Shown here: piece by piece, positions 53,898 through 64,000 of the stretch
Numbering within the stretch: position 1 is the stretch's first letter
How the letters are laid out: every line of letters begins with the position of its first letter
NCBI GenBank assembly: GCA_035949375.1
Contig: DASZIG010000011.1
Location: 1 to 64,000 of the forward strand
DNA: 64,000 nucleotides
Direction: 5' to 3'
DNA from: Gp13-AA77 sp035949375
GTDB taxonomy: Bacteria > Acidobacteriota > Terriglobia > UBA7540
The notes under the pieces: model-generated
What the model saw: the letters and a program-made list of their open reading frames with translations, nothing else
The model's database searches: none
What the model was told of the DNA's origin: nothing
Program-made: the position numbers and the translations under genes

Positions 53898-53990
53898 AGG
53901 TAGGGGAGTGCCCTCGTCCGTTTGGCCGGAGGAGTAACAAGCGGACCTGGGCTTTCCCCTACCTCCTGGCAGGTGAACTTGCCGCCTGCC
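53898..53990 (+). ncRNA. Structured RNA candidate, unit 2
   Basis: The same architecture as unit 1 with different stem bases. AGGTAGGGGA (53898-53907) pairs with TCCCCTACCT (53955-53964), GCCC (53910-53913) with GGGC (53949-53952), and GTCCGTTTG (53916-53924) with CAAGCGGAC (53938-53946). The loop is GCCGGAGGAGTAA. A 3' hairpin GGCAGG (53968-53973) with CCTGCC (53985-53990) follows. The shared loop start GCCGGAGGAG on stems that differ yet still pair is the mark of conserved RNA structure. Confidence 0.65.
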
Positions 53991-54115
53991 AAACTTGGAG
54001 AGCGTCGCCGACTCAATGGAGAACGGGAAACATACCCAACTTATCGTTTCCCGGCCTCCATTACGCCGACTCCGCTCTCACGACCGAACACCCAACGAAT
54101 ATTCAAGCGGGAGCG

Positions 54116-54478
54116 TCAGGACGCGTCGTCGAACACCAGCGCCTGCCTCATACCCGCAAAGCGAATCTCGACAATGTGTGATGCACCGTTACCGTCGCTC
54201 GAATAAATCACCGCGTCGCTGTCATACTTGATGCCGCGATCCACCCACTTTGCCTGCGCCGAAGCCACGGTTTCCTTGCCCTTCTCGAAGCTGACCGTGG
54301 GATCACCGCCCGGGGCGGACCAGGTTACGTTATAGCTGCCGGGTACCAGAGTTGCGCCGTTCACCGCGACAGCCTTGTTGATGCTCACGTGCTTGCCGTT
54401 CTTGGCGAAGGCTGAACCTGCTACCAGCACAATCAGCAGAATCGCCGGAGCCAACAGTTTTTGCAGCCGAAGGTTCAT
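54116..54478 (-). CDS. Small secreted protein of unknown function
   Basis: A 120-residue protein with a signal peptide (LLAPAILLIVLVAGSAFA) and a compact beta-rich domain (GATLVPGSYNVTWSAPGGDP ... ASHIVEIRFAGMRQALVFDD, given in part). No family recognised; similar short exported proteins with an LxPGxYxVxW pattern are frequent in Acidobacteriota. GAGAGG lies 7 bases before ATG 54478. Its upstream region (54490-54730) is rich in stable stem-loops, so leader-mediated control is possible. Confidence 0.75.
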   Translation of the reverse strand: MNLRLQKLLAPAILLIVLVAGSAFAKNGKHVSINKAVAVNGATLVPGSYNVTWSAPGGDPTVSFEKGKETVASAQAKWVDRGIKYDSDAVIYSSDGNGASHIVEIRFAGMRQALVFDDAS

Positions 54479-54503
54479 TGTCTTGCCTCTCTTTTTTGGG
54501 ATT

Positions 54504-54519
54504 GCGAGCCGAAGCTCGC
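54504..54519 (-). promoter_or_regulatory. Tetraloop hairpin in the leader of the small secreted protein gene
   Basis: On the minus strand GCGAGC-TTCG-GCTCGC forms a 6-bp stem with a C(UUCG)G tetraloop, an extra-stable RNA loop. A 4-bp outer stem (GGGA/TCCC) surrounds it. It ends about 25 bases before the start codon at 54478, just upstream of the ribosome binding site. The tetraloop exists only in minus-strand RNA, which supports transcription in that direction. Confidence 0.55.
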
Positions 54520-54618
54520 TACCAGTCCCTCCGGCAAGACCGTTTGGTTAACTGCAAGAAATGCAGAGCCGCAACATGGCACTTGCATTCCCACTCCCCC
54601 ACGCCTTACAATCGGCGC

Positions 54619-54726
54619 GGGGTCAAACGCAAAGAGGCGTGCCCATCAGCGGGTAAAGCCCACCGCGTTCCGGATCGCCGTTGCTCTCAGGCCGCCAAAC
54701 CGTTGGCAGCGGCGATCCCTGACCCC
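54619..54726. ncRNA. Three-way-junction structured element
   Basis: GGGGTCA (54619-54625) pairs perfectly with TGACCCC (54720-54726). Directly inside it AACGC (54626-54630) pairs with GCGTT (54665-54669). Two bases later GGATCGCCG (54672-54680) pairs with CGGCGATCC (54710-54718); within that arm GCCAA (54694-54698) pairs with TTGGC (54703-54707). The junction is tight, with no more than two unpaired bases per strand. The strand is undecided: it could be an upstream leader of the minus-strand gene at 54478 or a separate RNA. I do not recognise the class. Confidence 0.5.
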
Positions 54727-55644
54727 ATTTCCACGCCCAAGAATCTTAGACGCAAATCAACCCATCCGGGTTATCAGCGTAGCCTCTCAAAAGCACAAAA
54801 AGTTCTCGCTGCGCCCATCGATCGGTTTCTGACCTGTCCGATATCAATACGTTCGGCGATACGGAAAAGTTCCAAGGTCTCCGCCCCCCTGCACACAATG
54901 ATGGATGTCGCACCGGCTATCGCTCTCCCCTTGCACGTCCGCGCCGATAGCTTGGGCATCTGTGTTGCCAGTCTTTCGAAGCGCTCAAGTGCTTACGATG
55001 AATGAGAATGCCTTTGAGTTGCGCGGCTCGCGATTTAGGCGCATTGTCCGCTCACGGCATTTCGTGTCCACGACCGGACAGGTCGCCCTCATCATAGAGC
55101 CCAAGGGACGCGCGCAGGCACGGGACGACGCAAGACCGGAGAAATTTCCGCGCCCCCTTCGTCAATAACATTTCCGCTTCACTCTTGCTGACTCAGGCGC
55201 GCTTCCGGACTCACCGCGACCGCTTTGCGCAACCGGAACGCGACCGAAGACCAAAGCGAGGAAATGGCATTCGATTCGTTCGGCAGACGTTTCCCGCTCA
55301 CTACATGGCATCTCGCCAGCGACGTCGTCTCCCAATCGGACCGCGCGACGGCACAGCCGCAAAGTCCGGCCGGTAGGGTCTTTCCATACGCCACTTTAGG
55401 GATTTTCCCCGATTGACGGCTATTCCCGAACGGGAGAGTCTCCAAGTGTACGGTACCGCGTTCGCGTAGTTGAGCGACTGCCGAGGCAAGGGGTACTTTA
55501 CGGCGAGAGGCCGCCAGTCGGCGAGTCGACTTCCACTTCTCTCTCCGAGGCTGGGCCAGCCGTTAGGACAAACGCCGGAAAACGGGACAGGTCCTTGAAT
55601 CTGCCCTTCACGGCTGTGGCATCCAAGGGGGTAGCTTGAACGAA
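54727..55644. other. Long intergenic stretch without a supported gene
   Basis: About 900 bases. Open frames of 50-90 codons occur on both strands, for example 54998-55168 plus and 55179-55445 minus, but none has a convincing ribosome binding site, family motif or coding-like composition. Near the right end GCGAAT (55645-55650) and ATTCGC (55654-55659) form a small hairpin just before the response-regulator start at 55669. Otherwise I see nothing definite; it may be decayed genes or unrecognised RNA. Confidence 0.5.
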
Positions 55645-55668
55645 GCGAATTGCATTCGCGGGATCACG

Positions 55669-56166
55669 ATGCCGTCCATCCTCATCGCCGACGATAATGA
55701 ACGTATCCGGCGCGGACTGAAGGAACTGCTGGAAACGCAGCCCGGCTGGCAGGTGATCGGCGAGGCCGCCAGTGGCCTCGAGGCGGTGGAAAAGGCCGCC
55801 CAATTGGCGCCGGAAGTGGTCATTCTCGACATCAGTATGCCGCAACTTGACGGGATCGGCGCTGCGCCCCTGATCCGCAAAGCCGTTCCCGAGGTCGAAC
55901 TGCTCGTGCTGAGCCAGCACGACACGCCGGACGTCGTCAAAAAGGCTCTTGAGGCGGGCGTTCGCGGCTATGTTTTGAAGTCGACCGCGCCGCGCGACCT
56001 GGTAGCTGCGGTCGAGGCGGTGCACAGACATCAGTCTTTCCTGAGCGTCGAGGTCTCGGCTGCCGTTCGCGTGGCCATGCCGTCCCCGAGCGCGCCGGGC
56101 ATCGAAACCGGCCCAGGCGGCGAGGCGGGCAGCGCAGTACCGTCGAAGAATGGCATCGAAAACTAG
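55669..56166 (+). CDS. Single-domain response regulator with a NarL-type receiver
   Basis: A 165-residue protein. The receiver (about 1-120) has the acidic pocket in ILIADDNERIRRGL, the phosphoacceptor Asp in VVILDISMPQLDG, and the Lys in YVLKSTAPRDL. The sequence is closest in style to NarL/FixJ receivers (GLKELLETQPGWQVIGEA), but the LuxR-type helix-turn-helix expected after it is missing; instead a short Ala/Gly/Pro tail ends the protein. ATG 55669 is used; TTG 55636 would add 11 residues. It precedes the sigma54-type regulator at 56220. Confidence 0.88.
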   Translation: MPSILIADDNERIRRGLKELLETQPGWQVIGEAASGLEAVEKAAQLAPEVVILDISMPQLDGIGAAPLIRKAVPEVELLVLSQHDTPDVVKKALEAGVRGYVLKSTAPRDLVAAVEAVHRHQSFLSVEVSAAVRVAMPSPSAPGIETGPGGEAGSAVPSKNGIEN

Positions 56167-56219
56167 CCCAGGCTGGACGTCAAGACAGCCGGGGTGCGGG
56201 CTACCCGCAGGGGGTTCTC

Positions 56220-57503
56220 TTGGGCTCAATCGCACCAGCAGCGCAGAAACTCGAAGGTCCCTCCGCCGCCAGGCAGCACACGGTTCTGGTGGTGGAAGAT
56301 GACGAACGCGTCCGGAGCGCGCTCGCGAACCTGCTCGACGAGTGGGGCTACCGCGTCGAGACCGCCAGCACCGGAAGCGAAGGGTTCGACAAGATTGCGG
56401 CGTCCAATCCCTCCGTAGTCGTCTCGGATCTCCAGATGCCGGGCTTGACGGGCCTCGAGCTGCTCAGGCGGACGCGGGAGTTCAATCCGGCCATCTCCTT
56501 CATCATGCTGACCGGCCACGGCACCATCCAACTCGCGGTGGAGGCTACACGGCTTGGCGCCTTCGATTTTCTGGAAAAGGGCACGGATCCGGCTCGCCTG
56601 CAGGTGGTGCTGCGCAATTGCCTCGGCCAGCACGAAAGCGAGCGGCAACTGCAGATCGCCCACCGGAAACTGCGGGACCTGGGCGCTCTCGGCAAGCTCG
56701 TGGGCCGGTCGAAAAAGATGCGTCAGATCATGTCGCTGATCACGATGGTGGCCCCCTCGGCGGCGTCGGTGCTCATCACCGGCGAGAGCGGCACGGGCAA
56801 GGAAGTGGTGGCGCGCACCATCCATGAGCTCAGCCCCCGTCGCAGCAACTCCTTCGTGGCGCTGAATTGCGCTGCCATCCCCGAATCGCTTATTGAAAGC
56901 GAGTTGTTCGGCCATGAGAAGGGCGCGTTTACGGGCGCCTTGCAGCAGCGCATGGGGTGTTTTGAGCTGGCTCAGGGCGGGACCCTGTTGCTCGATGAAA
57001 TCGGCGACATGCCCCTGACCGCGCAAGCCAAGCTTCTACGCGTGCTGGAGGATTCAAAAGTGAGGCGCCTGGGAGCCAAGTCCGAAATCGGGGTGTCAGT
57101 CCGCGTGCTGGCGTCCACAAACCGGGCGCCGGAAGAGGCGGTTCGAACGGGAATCCTGCGGAGCGACGTTTATTACCGGCTGAATGTGGTGCATATCTTG
57201 ATGCCACCCTTGCGTGAGCACCTCGAGGACCTCGAGATTCTGGCTACGGCGCTGCTCGAGGACCTCTGCCGCAAACACAACCAGCCGATGAAGGCTTTGG
57301 ATCCCGAGACGCTCCACCTGATGCATGCCCATCCGTGGCCCGGCAATGTACGCGAACTGCGCAATGTTCTGGAGCGAGCCATCGTCACCTGCCCTACACA
57401 AACGATCACGCCGGAAAGTCTTCCGCAGGCGCTGAAGGAAAGCCGCCACGCGATGGCTGCAACGGCGTCCGAGCGGCAGAGGGCCCACGCCGTCAGAGGC
57501 TGA
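56220..57503 (+). CDS. Sigma54-activator-type response regulator lacking the DNA-binding domain
   Basis: A 427-residue NtrC-like protein. The receiver has D70 in VVVSDLQMPG and K120. The AAA+ domain has Walker A GESGTGKE (188-195), GAFTGA (235-240) and Walker B LLLDEIGDM. The protein ends shortly after the AAA+ lid (WPGNVRELRNVLERAIVTCP, then a short Ala/Arg-rich tail), so the C-terminal Fis-type helix-turn-helix is absent. Compare the complete paralogue at 27836-29209. It starts at TTG 56220 after a GGGGG stretch; no better start exists before the receiver. It may activate sigma54 from solution. Confidence 0.9.
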   Translation: MGSIAPAAQKLEGPSAARQHTVLVVEDDERVRSALANLLDEWGYRVETASTGSEGFDKIAASNPSVVVSDLQMPGLTGLELLRRTREFNPAISFIMLTGHGTIQLAVEATRLGAFDFLEKGTDPARLQVVLRNCLGQHESERQLQIAHRKLRDLGALGKLVGRSKKMRQIMSLITMVAPSAASVLITGESGTGKEVVARTIHELSPRRSNSFVALNCAAIPESLIESELFGHEKGAFTGALQQRMGCFELAQGGTLLLDEIGDMPLTAQAKLLRVLEDSKVRRLGAKSEIGVSVRVLASTNRAPEEAVRTGILRSDVYYRLNVVHILMPPLREHLEDLEILATALLEDLCRKHNQPMKALDPETLHLMHAHPWPGNVRELRNVLERAIVTCPTQTITPESLPQALKESRHAMAATASERQRAHAVRG

Positions 57504-57514
57504 GCGTCTCTTCA

Positions 57515-57566
57515 TCATACAAGACGGGGGTCATTCTACAAGACCGGGTCATCCTACAAGACCGGG
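57515..57566. repeat. 18-bp tandem repeat at a convergent gene junction
   Basis: Three units: a 16-base version at 57515-57530, then TCATTCTACAAGACCGGG (57531-57548) and TCATCCTACAAGACCGGG (57549-57566). The third unit supplies the last codons and the TGA stop of the minus-strand response regulator. The array fills the space between two convergent genes. Confidence 0.75.
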
Positions 57567-57992
57567 CCTGGGGGTATTGTCGGCAGCCCGCGTGTCGCTG
57601 GCAGACGGAGAGGCGTGGCGTGGTCTGTGCCGGTCCAGCACCCTGGTGATTTCCGAGATCATGCGGTCGGGCAGGCAAGGCTTAGTGAGAAAGCCGTCGC
57701 ATCCCTCAGGAATGGCGCCGACCAGGTCGTAGGCGGTCAGGATGACGATGGGAATATGTTTGGTGCTTTCGCCAGTCTTGAGCAGACGCGCCGCCTCCAA
57801 ACCGTCCATTCCCGGCAGCGATAGGTCCATAACGATCAAATCCGGCTGAAGTTGAGCGGCCTTCTGCAGGGCTTCGTTGCCGTCCGCGGCGGGGGTTACG
57901 CGAAAGCCGCTTTCGGAGAGAAAGTAAGCGTACATCTCGCGATTGTCTTTGAAGTCGTCCACAATAAAGACGTGCAGGTTCCTCTTTTCCAT
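57549..57992 (-). CDS. CheY-like single-domain response regulator
   Basis: A 147-residue receiver: acidic pocket in VFIVDDFKDNREMY, phosphoacceptor Asp in LIVMDLSLPGMDG, Thr in VILTAYD and Lys in FLTKPCLPDRM. There is no output domain. The C-terminal tail is Arg/Ser/Pro-rich, and its last codons lie in a tandem repeat. It is encoded about 100 bases downstream of the hybrid kinase on the same strand, a likely phosphotransfer partner. Confidence 0.92.
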   Translation of the reverse strand: MEKRNLHVFIVDDFKDNREMYAYFLSESGFRVTPAADGNEALQKAAQLQPDLIVMDLSLPGMDGLEAARLLKTGESTKHIPIVILTAYDLVGAIPEGCDGFLTKPCLPDRMISEITRVLDRHRPRHASPSASDTRAADNTPRPGLVG

Positions 57993-58089
57993 CTGGATTC
58001 ATCCCCTTTGCCTCGCGGGGTTGCCCGCGAACTGTAGCGCACGCCGGGCGGCCCCTTCAGGCGCCGCTCGTCGACGCCCCCTCTGACGT

Positions 58090-59826
58090 TCAAATGGTTT
58101 CGCGACTTCCCTTCTGAGCTGAATGCGACTTCGCAAGAGCGCCGATGACCGTAATCAGTTCCGCAGGCTGGACCGGCTTGGGCACATGCCGGCTGAAGCC
58201 GGCTTCGAGCAGCCTCGCGCGGTCGGAAGCGCTGGCGTAGGCCGTGAGCGCGACGGCCGGCGTGTCACCGCCTCTGTTACCCGGCAGGCTCCTCACCTTC
58301 CGGATCAGGCTGTAACCGTCTTCCGCCGGCATTTCGATGTCTGCGACCAGCACATCGGGACGTTCCCTCTCCAGGATTCCGAGCGCATCCGCAGCGGCAG
58401 CGGCCACCATCACCTCGGCGCCGCACCGCTCGAGAACCGTGGCGACCACCTCACGTGCGTCAGCCTCATCATCAACCACCAAAATCCGCATGGCTTTCAA
58501 CGAAGAAATCGAGGGCTCGAAGGCGCGACCTTCGGACGAAAACACGGGAGCGCCCGAGAGGGACGAAGCCAGAGAATCCGAAACCGGCAAAGTCGCCTTG
58601 AAGATGGCTCCCGAACGATCCCGGCGGTTCTGGGCCTGGATGGTGCCGCCATGCATCTCGATCAGGTGCCGGACGATGGCGAGGCCGAGTCCAAGGCCCT
58701 TGTGAGCGCGCGTGGTGGAAGCATCACCCTGCCGGAAGCGCTCGAAGACGTAGGGAAGGATGCCGGGCTGAATCCCCGGACCGTCATCTTGGATCGTAAG
58801 CTCCACGCTCGACCCGGCGTTTTCGACCCGGACCTGCACCGAGCCTCCAGCCGGCGCGAACTTGATCGCATTGGACAGCAGGTTCGATACCACCTGCTGC
58901 AAGCGCGCCGGATCACCGGCGACGGCTCCGGCGTCACCTGCCACGGCGGCCGCGAGCTGAATATCCTTGGCTTCGGCGGCGGGACGGGCCGTGTCGATTG
59001 CCGCCTGAATGACGGAACCGAGCTCCACCCGCTTCAGGTCCAGCCGCAGCTTGCCGCTCACAATGCGGGAGACGTCCAGCAGATCGGCGATCAGCCGGGC
59101 TTGCAGCATGGCGTTCCGATTGATCGATTCCACCGCCTTGACCTGGGTCGCGGGATCGAGGCCGCCCGCGCTGAGCATGTGCGCCCAGCCGGTGATGGCG
59201 TTGAGAGGCGTCCTGAGCTCGTGCGAGAGGATAGCCAGGAATTCGTCCTTGAGCCGATTGGCCTGCTCGGCCTCGCGGCGCGCCTCCTCGGTACTCCTGA
59301 GAAGCGCTTCGATCTCGGCTGTGCGTTCCACGACACGCTGCTCGAGTTCCTGGTTGAGCAACTGAAGGTCTTCGGTCTTCCGGAAGAGCTCGGCGAACAC
59401 CCCGACCTTGGCGCGCAGGATCTCCGGAACGATCGGGACGGAGACATAGTCCACGGCGCCGGAATCATAGCCCCGGAGCCGGTCGACGTCCTCAACCAGG
59501 ACGCCGGACACCAGAATAATCGCCGTCTTCTGGAACCGGGGATGACTGCGAATCATGGAAGCCAGCTCGAAGCCGTCGAGTTCCGGCATGCAGACGTCGA
59601 TCAGGACGACGGCGACATCGTGCCTCAGCAGGTATTCAAGAGCTTCCTTGCCCGAACTGGCCTTGAGCAGGTTCTCGCCGAGTCCGGCGAGGATGGCTTC
59701 GTAGCTCAGCAACTTGCCGGGCTGATCGTCCACCATCAGGATGTTAACGGGTCGCTCCGGGCGCTCAGGACCGTGGACCGTCTTGGTCTCCGGTTCCCCC
59801 GGCAGCGTTGGAGTCGATGCCATCAT
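58090..59826 (-). CDS. Hybrid sensor kinase: receiver-HisKA-HATPase-receiver
   Basis: A 578-residue soluble kinase with no membrane helix. The N-terminal receiver (about 27-150, ILMVDDQPGKLL with Asp in VLIDVCMPELDG) is followed by a coiled coil (LLNQELEQRVVERTAEIEAL) and HisKA with the His in LAILSHELRTPLNAI. HATPase has NLLSNAIKFAPAG, DDGPGIQPG and GLGLGLAIVRHLIEMHGG. A C-terminal receiver (ILVVDDEADAREV, Asp in VLVADIEMPAEDG) ends the chain. An N-terminal receiver in place of a sensor suggests it is driven by another kinase, perhaps the large one at 60459. A start at 59826 or 59823 fits an upstream GGTGGGG. Confidence 0.94.
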   Translation of the reverse strand: MMASTPTLPGEPETKTVHGPERPERPVNILMVDDQPGKLLSYEAILAGLGENLLKASSGKEALEYLLRHDVAVVLIDVCMPELDGFELASMIRSHPRFQKTAIILVSGVLVEDVDRLRGYDSGAVDYVSVPIVPEILRAKVGVFAELFRKTEDLQLLNQELEQRVVERTAEIEALLRSTEEARREAEQANRLKDEFLAILSHELRTPLNAITGWAHMLSAGGLDPATQVKAVESINRNAMLQARLIADLLDVSRIVSGKLRLDLKRVELGSVIQAAIDTARPAAEAKDIQLAAAVAGDAGAVAGDPARLQQVVSNLLSNAIKFAPAGGSVQVRVENAGSSVELTIQDDGPGIQPGILPYVFERFRQGDASTTRAHKGLGLGLAIVRHLIEMHGGTIQAQNRRDRSGAIFKATLPVSDSLASSLSGAPVFSSEGRAFEPSISSLKAMRILVVDDEADAREVVATVLERCGAEVMVAAAAADALGILERERPDVLVADIEMPAEDGYSLIRKVRSLPGNRGGDTPAVALTAYASASDRARLLEAGFSRHVPKPVQPAELITVIGALAKSHSAQKGSRETI

Positions 59827-59842
59827 GCCCCACCTTGGCTTC

Positions 59843-59902
59843 TCAGTATGTCAGTGCGTCAGTGTGTCAGTTCGTCAGCAAGTCGGTTAACTGACAAACT
59901 GA
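59843..59902. repeat. Period-8 repeat and hairpin, left flank of the S23 gene
   Basis: Five in-phase 8-base units at 59843-59882: TCAGTATG, TCAGTGCG, TCAGTGTG, TCAGTTCG, TCAGCAAG. TCAGTTCGTCAG (59867-59878) can fold with CTGACAAACTGA (59891-59902) with one mismatch. The same CTGACAAACTGA arm recurs on the other side of the S23 gene. Confidence 0.75.
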
Positions 59903-59965
59903 CTCCCTGGGCAGCATTTCAGTACGTCCGTACCTCGGTACTTCGGCGTCTAGCTCATCAGTAAG

Positions 59966-60322
59966 TCATGCGGGCCGGCCTGCTCCACTTCGCAGGCTCA
60001 CGATAAATGAGCTGATCATTCGTTTCAATTCTATTGCCTGTGACTCAAGTTGCTTGTGTTCCGTGCCAGTCAGAAGTCCGAGGTCGTGAGCGAGCATCAA
60101 GTGATACTCAGTCTCGCTCGCCGATCCCATCGAAATCTGCAAAAAACGGCCGAGTTCCGCCTTTCCTGATCGGCCACAGCCCTCGGCAATGTTCGCCGGG
60201 ATTGACGCTGCGGCACGGCGCATCTGTGCCGTAAGCCCAAACAGTTCGCTCTTGGGAAACTTGGCCGTCGCGCGGTAGATTTCAAGCGTCAATTGATGAC
60301 CCTTCTGCCAGACCTTGAGCAA
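59966..60322 (-). CDS. Four-helix-bundle protein (S23 / 23S rRNA intervening-sequence family)
   Basis: A 118-residue all-alpha protein: VWQKGHQLTLEIYRATAKFP, then LTAQMRRAAASIPANIAEGCGR, then a third and fourth helix with ETEYHLMLAHDLGLL. This matches the S23/TIGR02436 group, which folds like the Avd accessory protein of diversity-generating retroelements and forms pentamers. First found in rRNA intervening sequences, most members lie elsewhere and their function is unknown. It lies between two kinase genes, on the same strand, flanked on both sides by related TCAG-type repeats. No reverse transcriptase is nearby. Confidence 0.92.
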   Translation of the reverse strand: MLKVWQKGHQLTLEIYRATAKFPKSELFGLTAQMRRAAASIPANIAEGCGRSGKAELGRFLQISMGSASETEYHLMLAHDLGLLTGTEHKQLESQAIELKRMISSFIVSLRSGAGRPA

Positions 60323-60350
60323 TCGAAAATCTTGTATGAGAAACAGTATT

Positions 60351-60439
60351 TCAGTTTGTCAGACATCCAGCCAGGATTTCAGTTTGTCAGTACCTCAGTA
60401 CGTCAGTAAAAGCGACCCGCTGAGGTACTGACAAACTGA
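60351..60439. repeat. Period-8 repeat with a 19-bp perfect inverted repeat, right flank of the S23 gene
   Basis: TCAGTTTGTCAGTACCTCA (60379-60397) is repeated inverted and without mismatch at 60421-60439, with a 23-base spacer. Units TCAGTTTG, TCAGTACC, TCAGTACG, TCAGTAAA (60379-60410) are in 8-base phase; another TCAGTTTG starts at 60351. The hairpin lies just after the stop of the large kinase gene and could end its transcript. Confidence 0.8.
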
Positions 60440-60458
60440 CTCACTGACCAACTCCTCC

Positions 60459-64000
<3,542 letters not shown>

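Noticed and set aside
53777..53990. SRP RNA, RNase P RNA or tmRNA
   Set aside because: The loop GCCGGAGGAG is not the SRP domain IV sequence, and the conserved RNase P and tmRNA core segments are absent.
54619..54726. tRNA-Sec or another tRNA, because of the 7-bp closing stem
   Set aside because: At 108 bases it is too long, and there is no T-loop TTCRA, no anticodon arm of normal form and no CCA-ready end.
54478..55168. Open frames in the long intergenic region, including a 175-codon plus-strand frame and a 56-codon frame starting at 54998
   Set aside because: No ribosome binding site, no recognisable domain, odd composition, and overlap with the structured element.
59843..60439. CRISPR-like array
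   Set aside because: The units are 8 bases, contiguous and degenerate, without unique spacers or cas genes.

Overview
The window looks like the chromosome of an Acidobacteriota bacterium, perhaps Bryobacterales/Solibacter-like. The reasons are GC-rich coding, two ADOP-type MacB/FtsX permeases (a family expanded in this phylum), a meso-DAP-type division and cell-wall (dcw) cluster, many sigma54 activators and hybrid kinases, and small secreted proteins with no recognised family. The phylum call is inference; no rRNA or tRNA was found here.

Layout. 1-2603: 5'-truncated ADOP permease. 2645-5253 (minus): AsmA-like protein, STAS antagonist and RsbW-type kinase. 5282-5854 (minus): a secreted peroxiredoxin whose peroxidatic position is an in-frame TGA, followed by a good bacterial SECIS-like hairpin. 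It is a probable selenoprotein with its own strong sigma70 promoter. 5930-23862 (minus): a nearly complete dcw cluster, in transcription order mraZ-rsmH-ftsL-ftsI-murE-murF-mraY-murD-ftsW-murG-murC-ftsQ-ftsA-ftsZ. It lacks murB and ddl. MurD carries a Pro/Glu/Ala-rich tail of about 300 residues, and helically phased MraZ-type boxes lie before mraZ. 24152-29209 (minus): secreted protein, membrane protein, NtrB-like kinase and NtrC-like activator. 29344-32599 (plus): second ADOP permease and an SDR. 32713-38919: Crp/Fnr regulator divergent from a sugar module (TIM-barrel isomerase/epimerase, Gfo/Idh/MocA dehydrogenase, FGGY kinase, secreted DUF4380-like protein). 38924-43679: DUF4019-like protein, tandem-ACT protein and a beta-oxidation operon (thiolase, an unexplained protein, acyl-CoA dehydrogenase) preceded by three direct repeats. 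43992-47081 (minus): DUF1326-like protein and an O-antigen-ligase/TPR protein. 47297-52975 (plus): toxin-antitoxin pair, MazG, GNAT plus N-succinylamino-acid racemase/OSBS, EamA exporter and an IPMDH-family dehydrogenase. 52978-53688 (minus): rhomboid protease. 53700-55668: mostly non-coding, with two tandem structured RNA candidates sharing one loop, a small secreted protein gene and a three-way-junction element. 55669-64000: signalling island with two single-domain response regulators, a sigma54 activator lacking its DNA-binding domain, a REC-HK-REC hybrid, a four-helix-bundle (S23) gene between period-8 palindromic repeats, and a multi-HAMP hybrid kinase cut by the window end.

The most notable items are the selenocysteine peroxiredoxin, the tandem RNA hairpins with compensatory stems, the MurD tail, the triplicated motif upstream of the thiolase, and the repeat-flanked S23 cassette.
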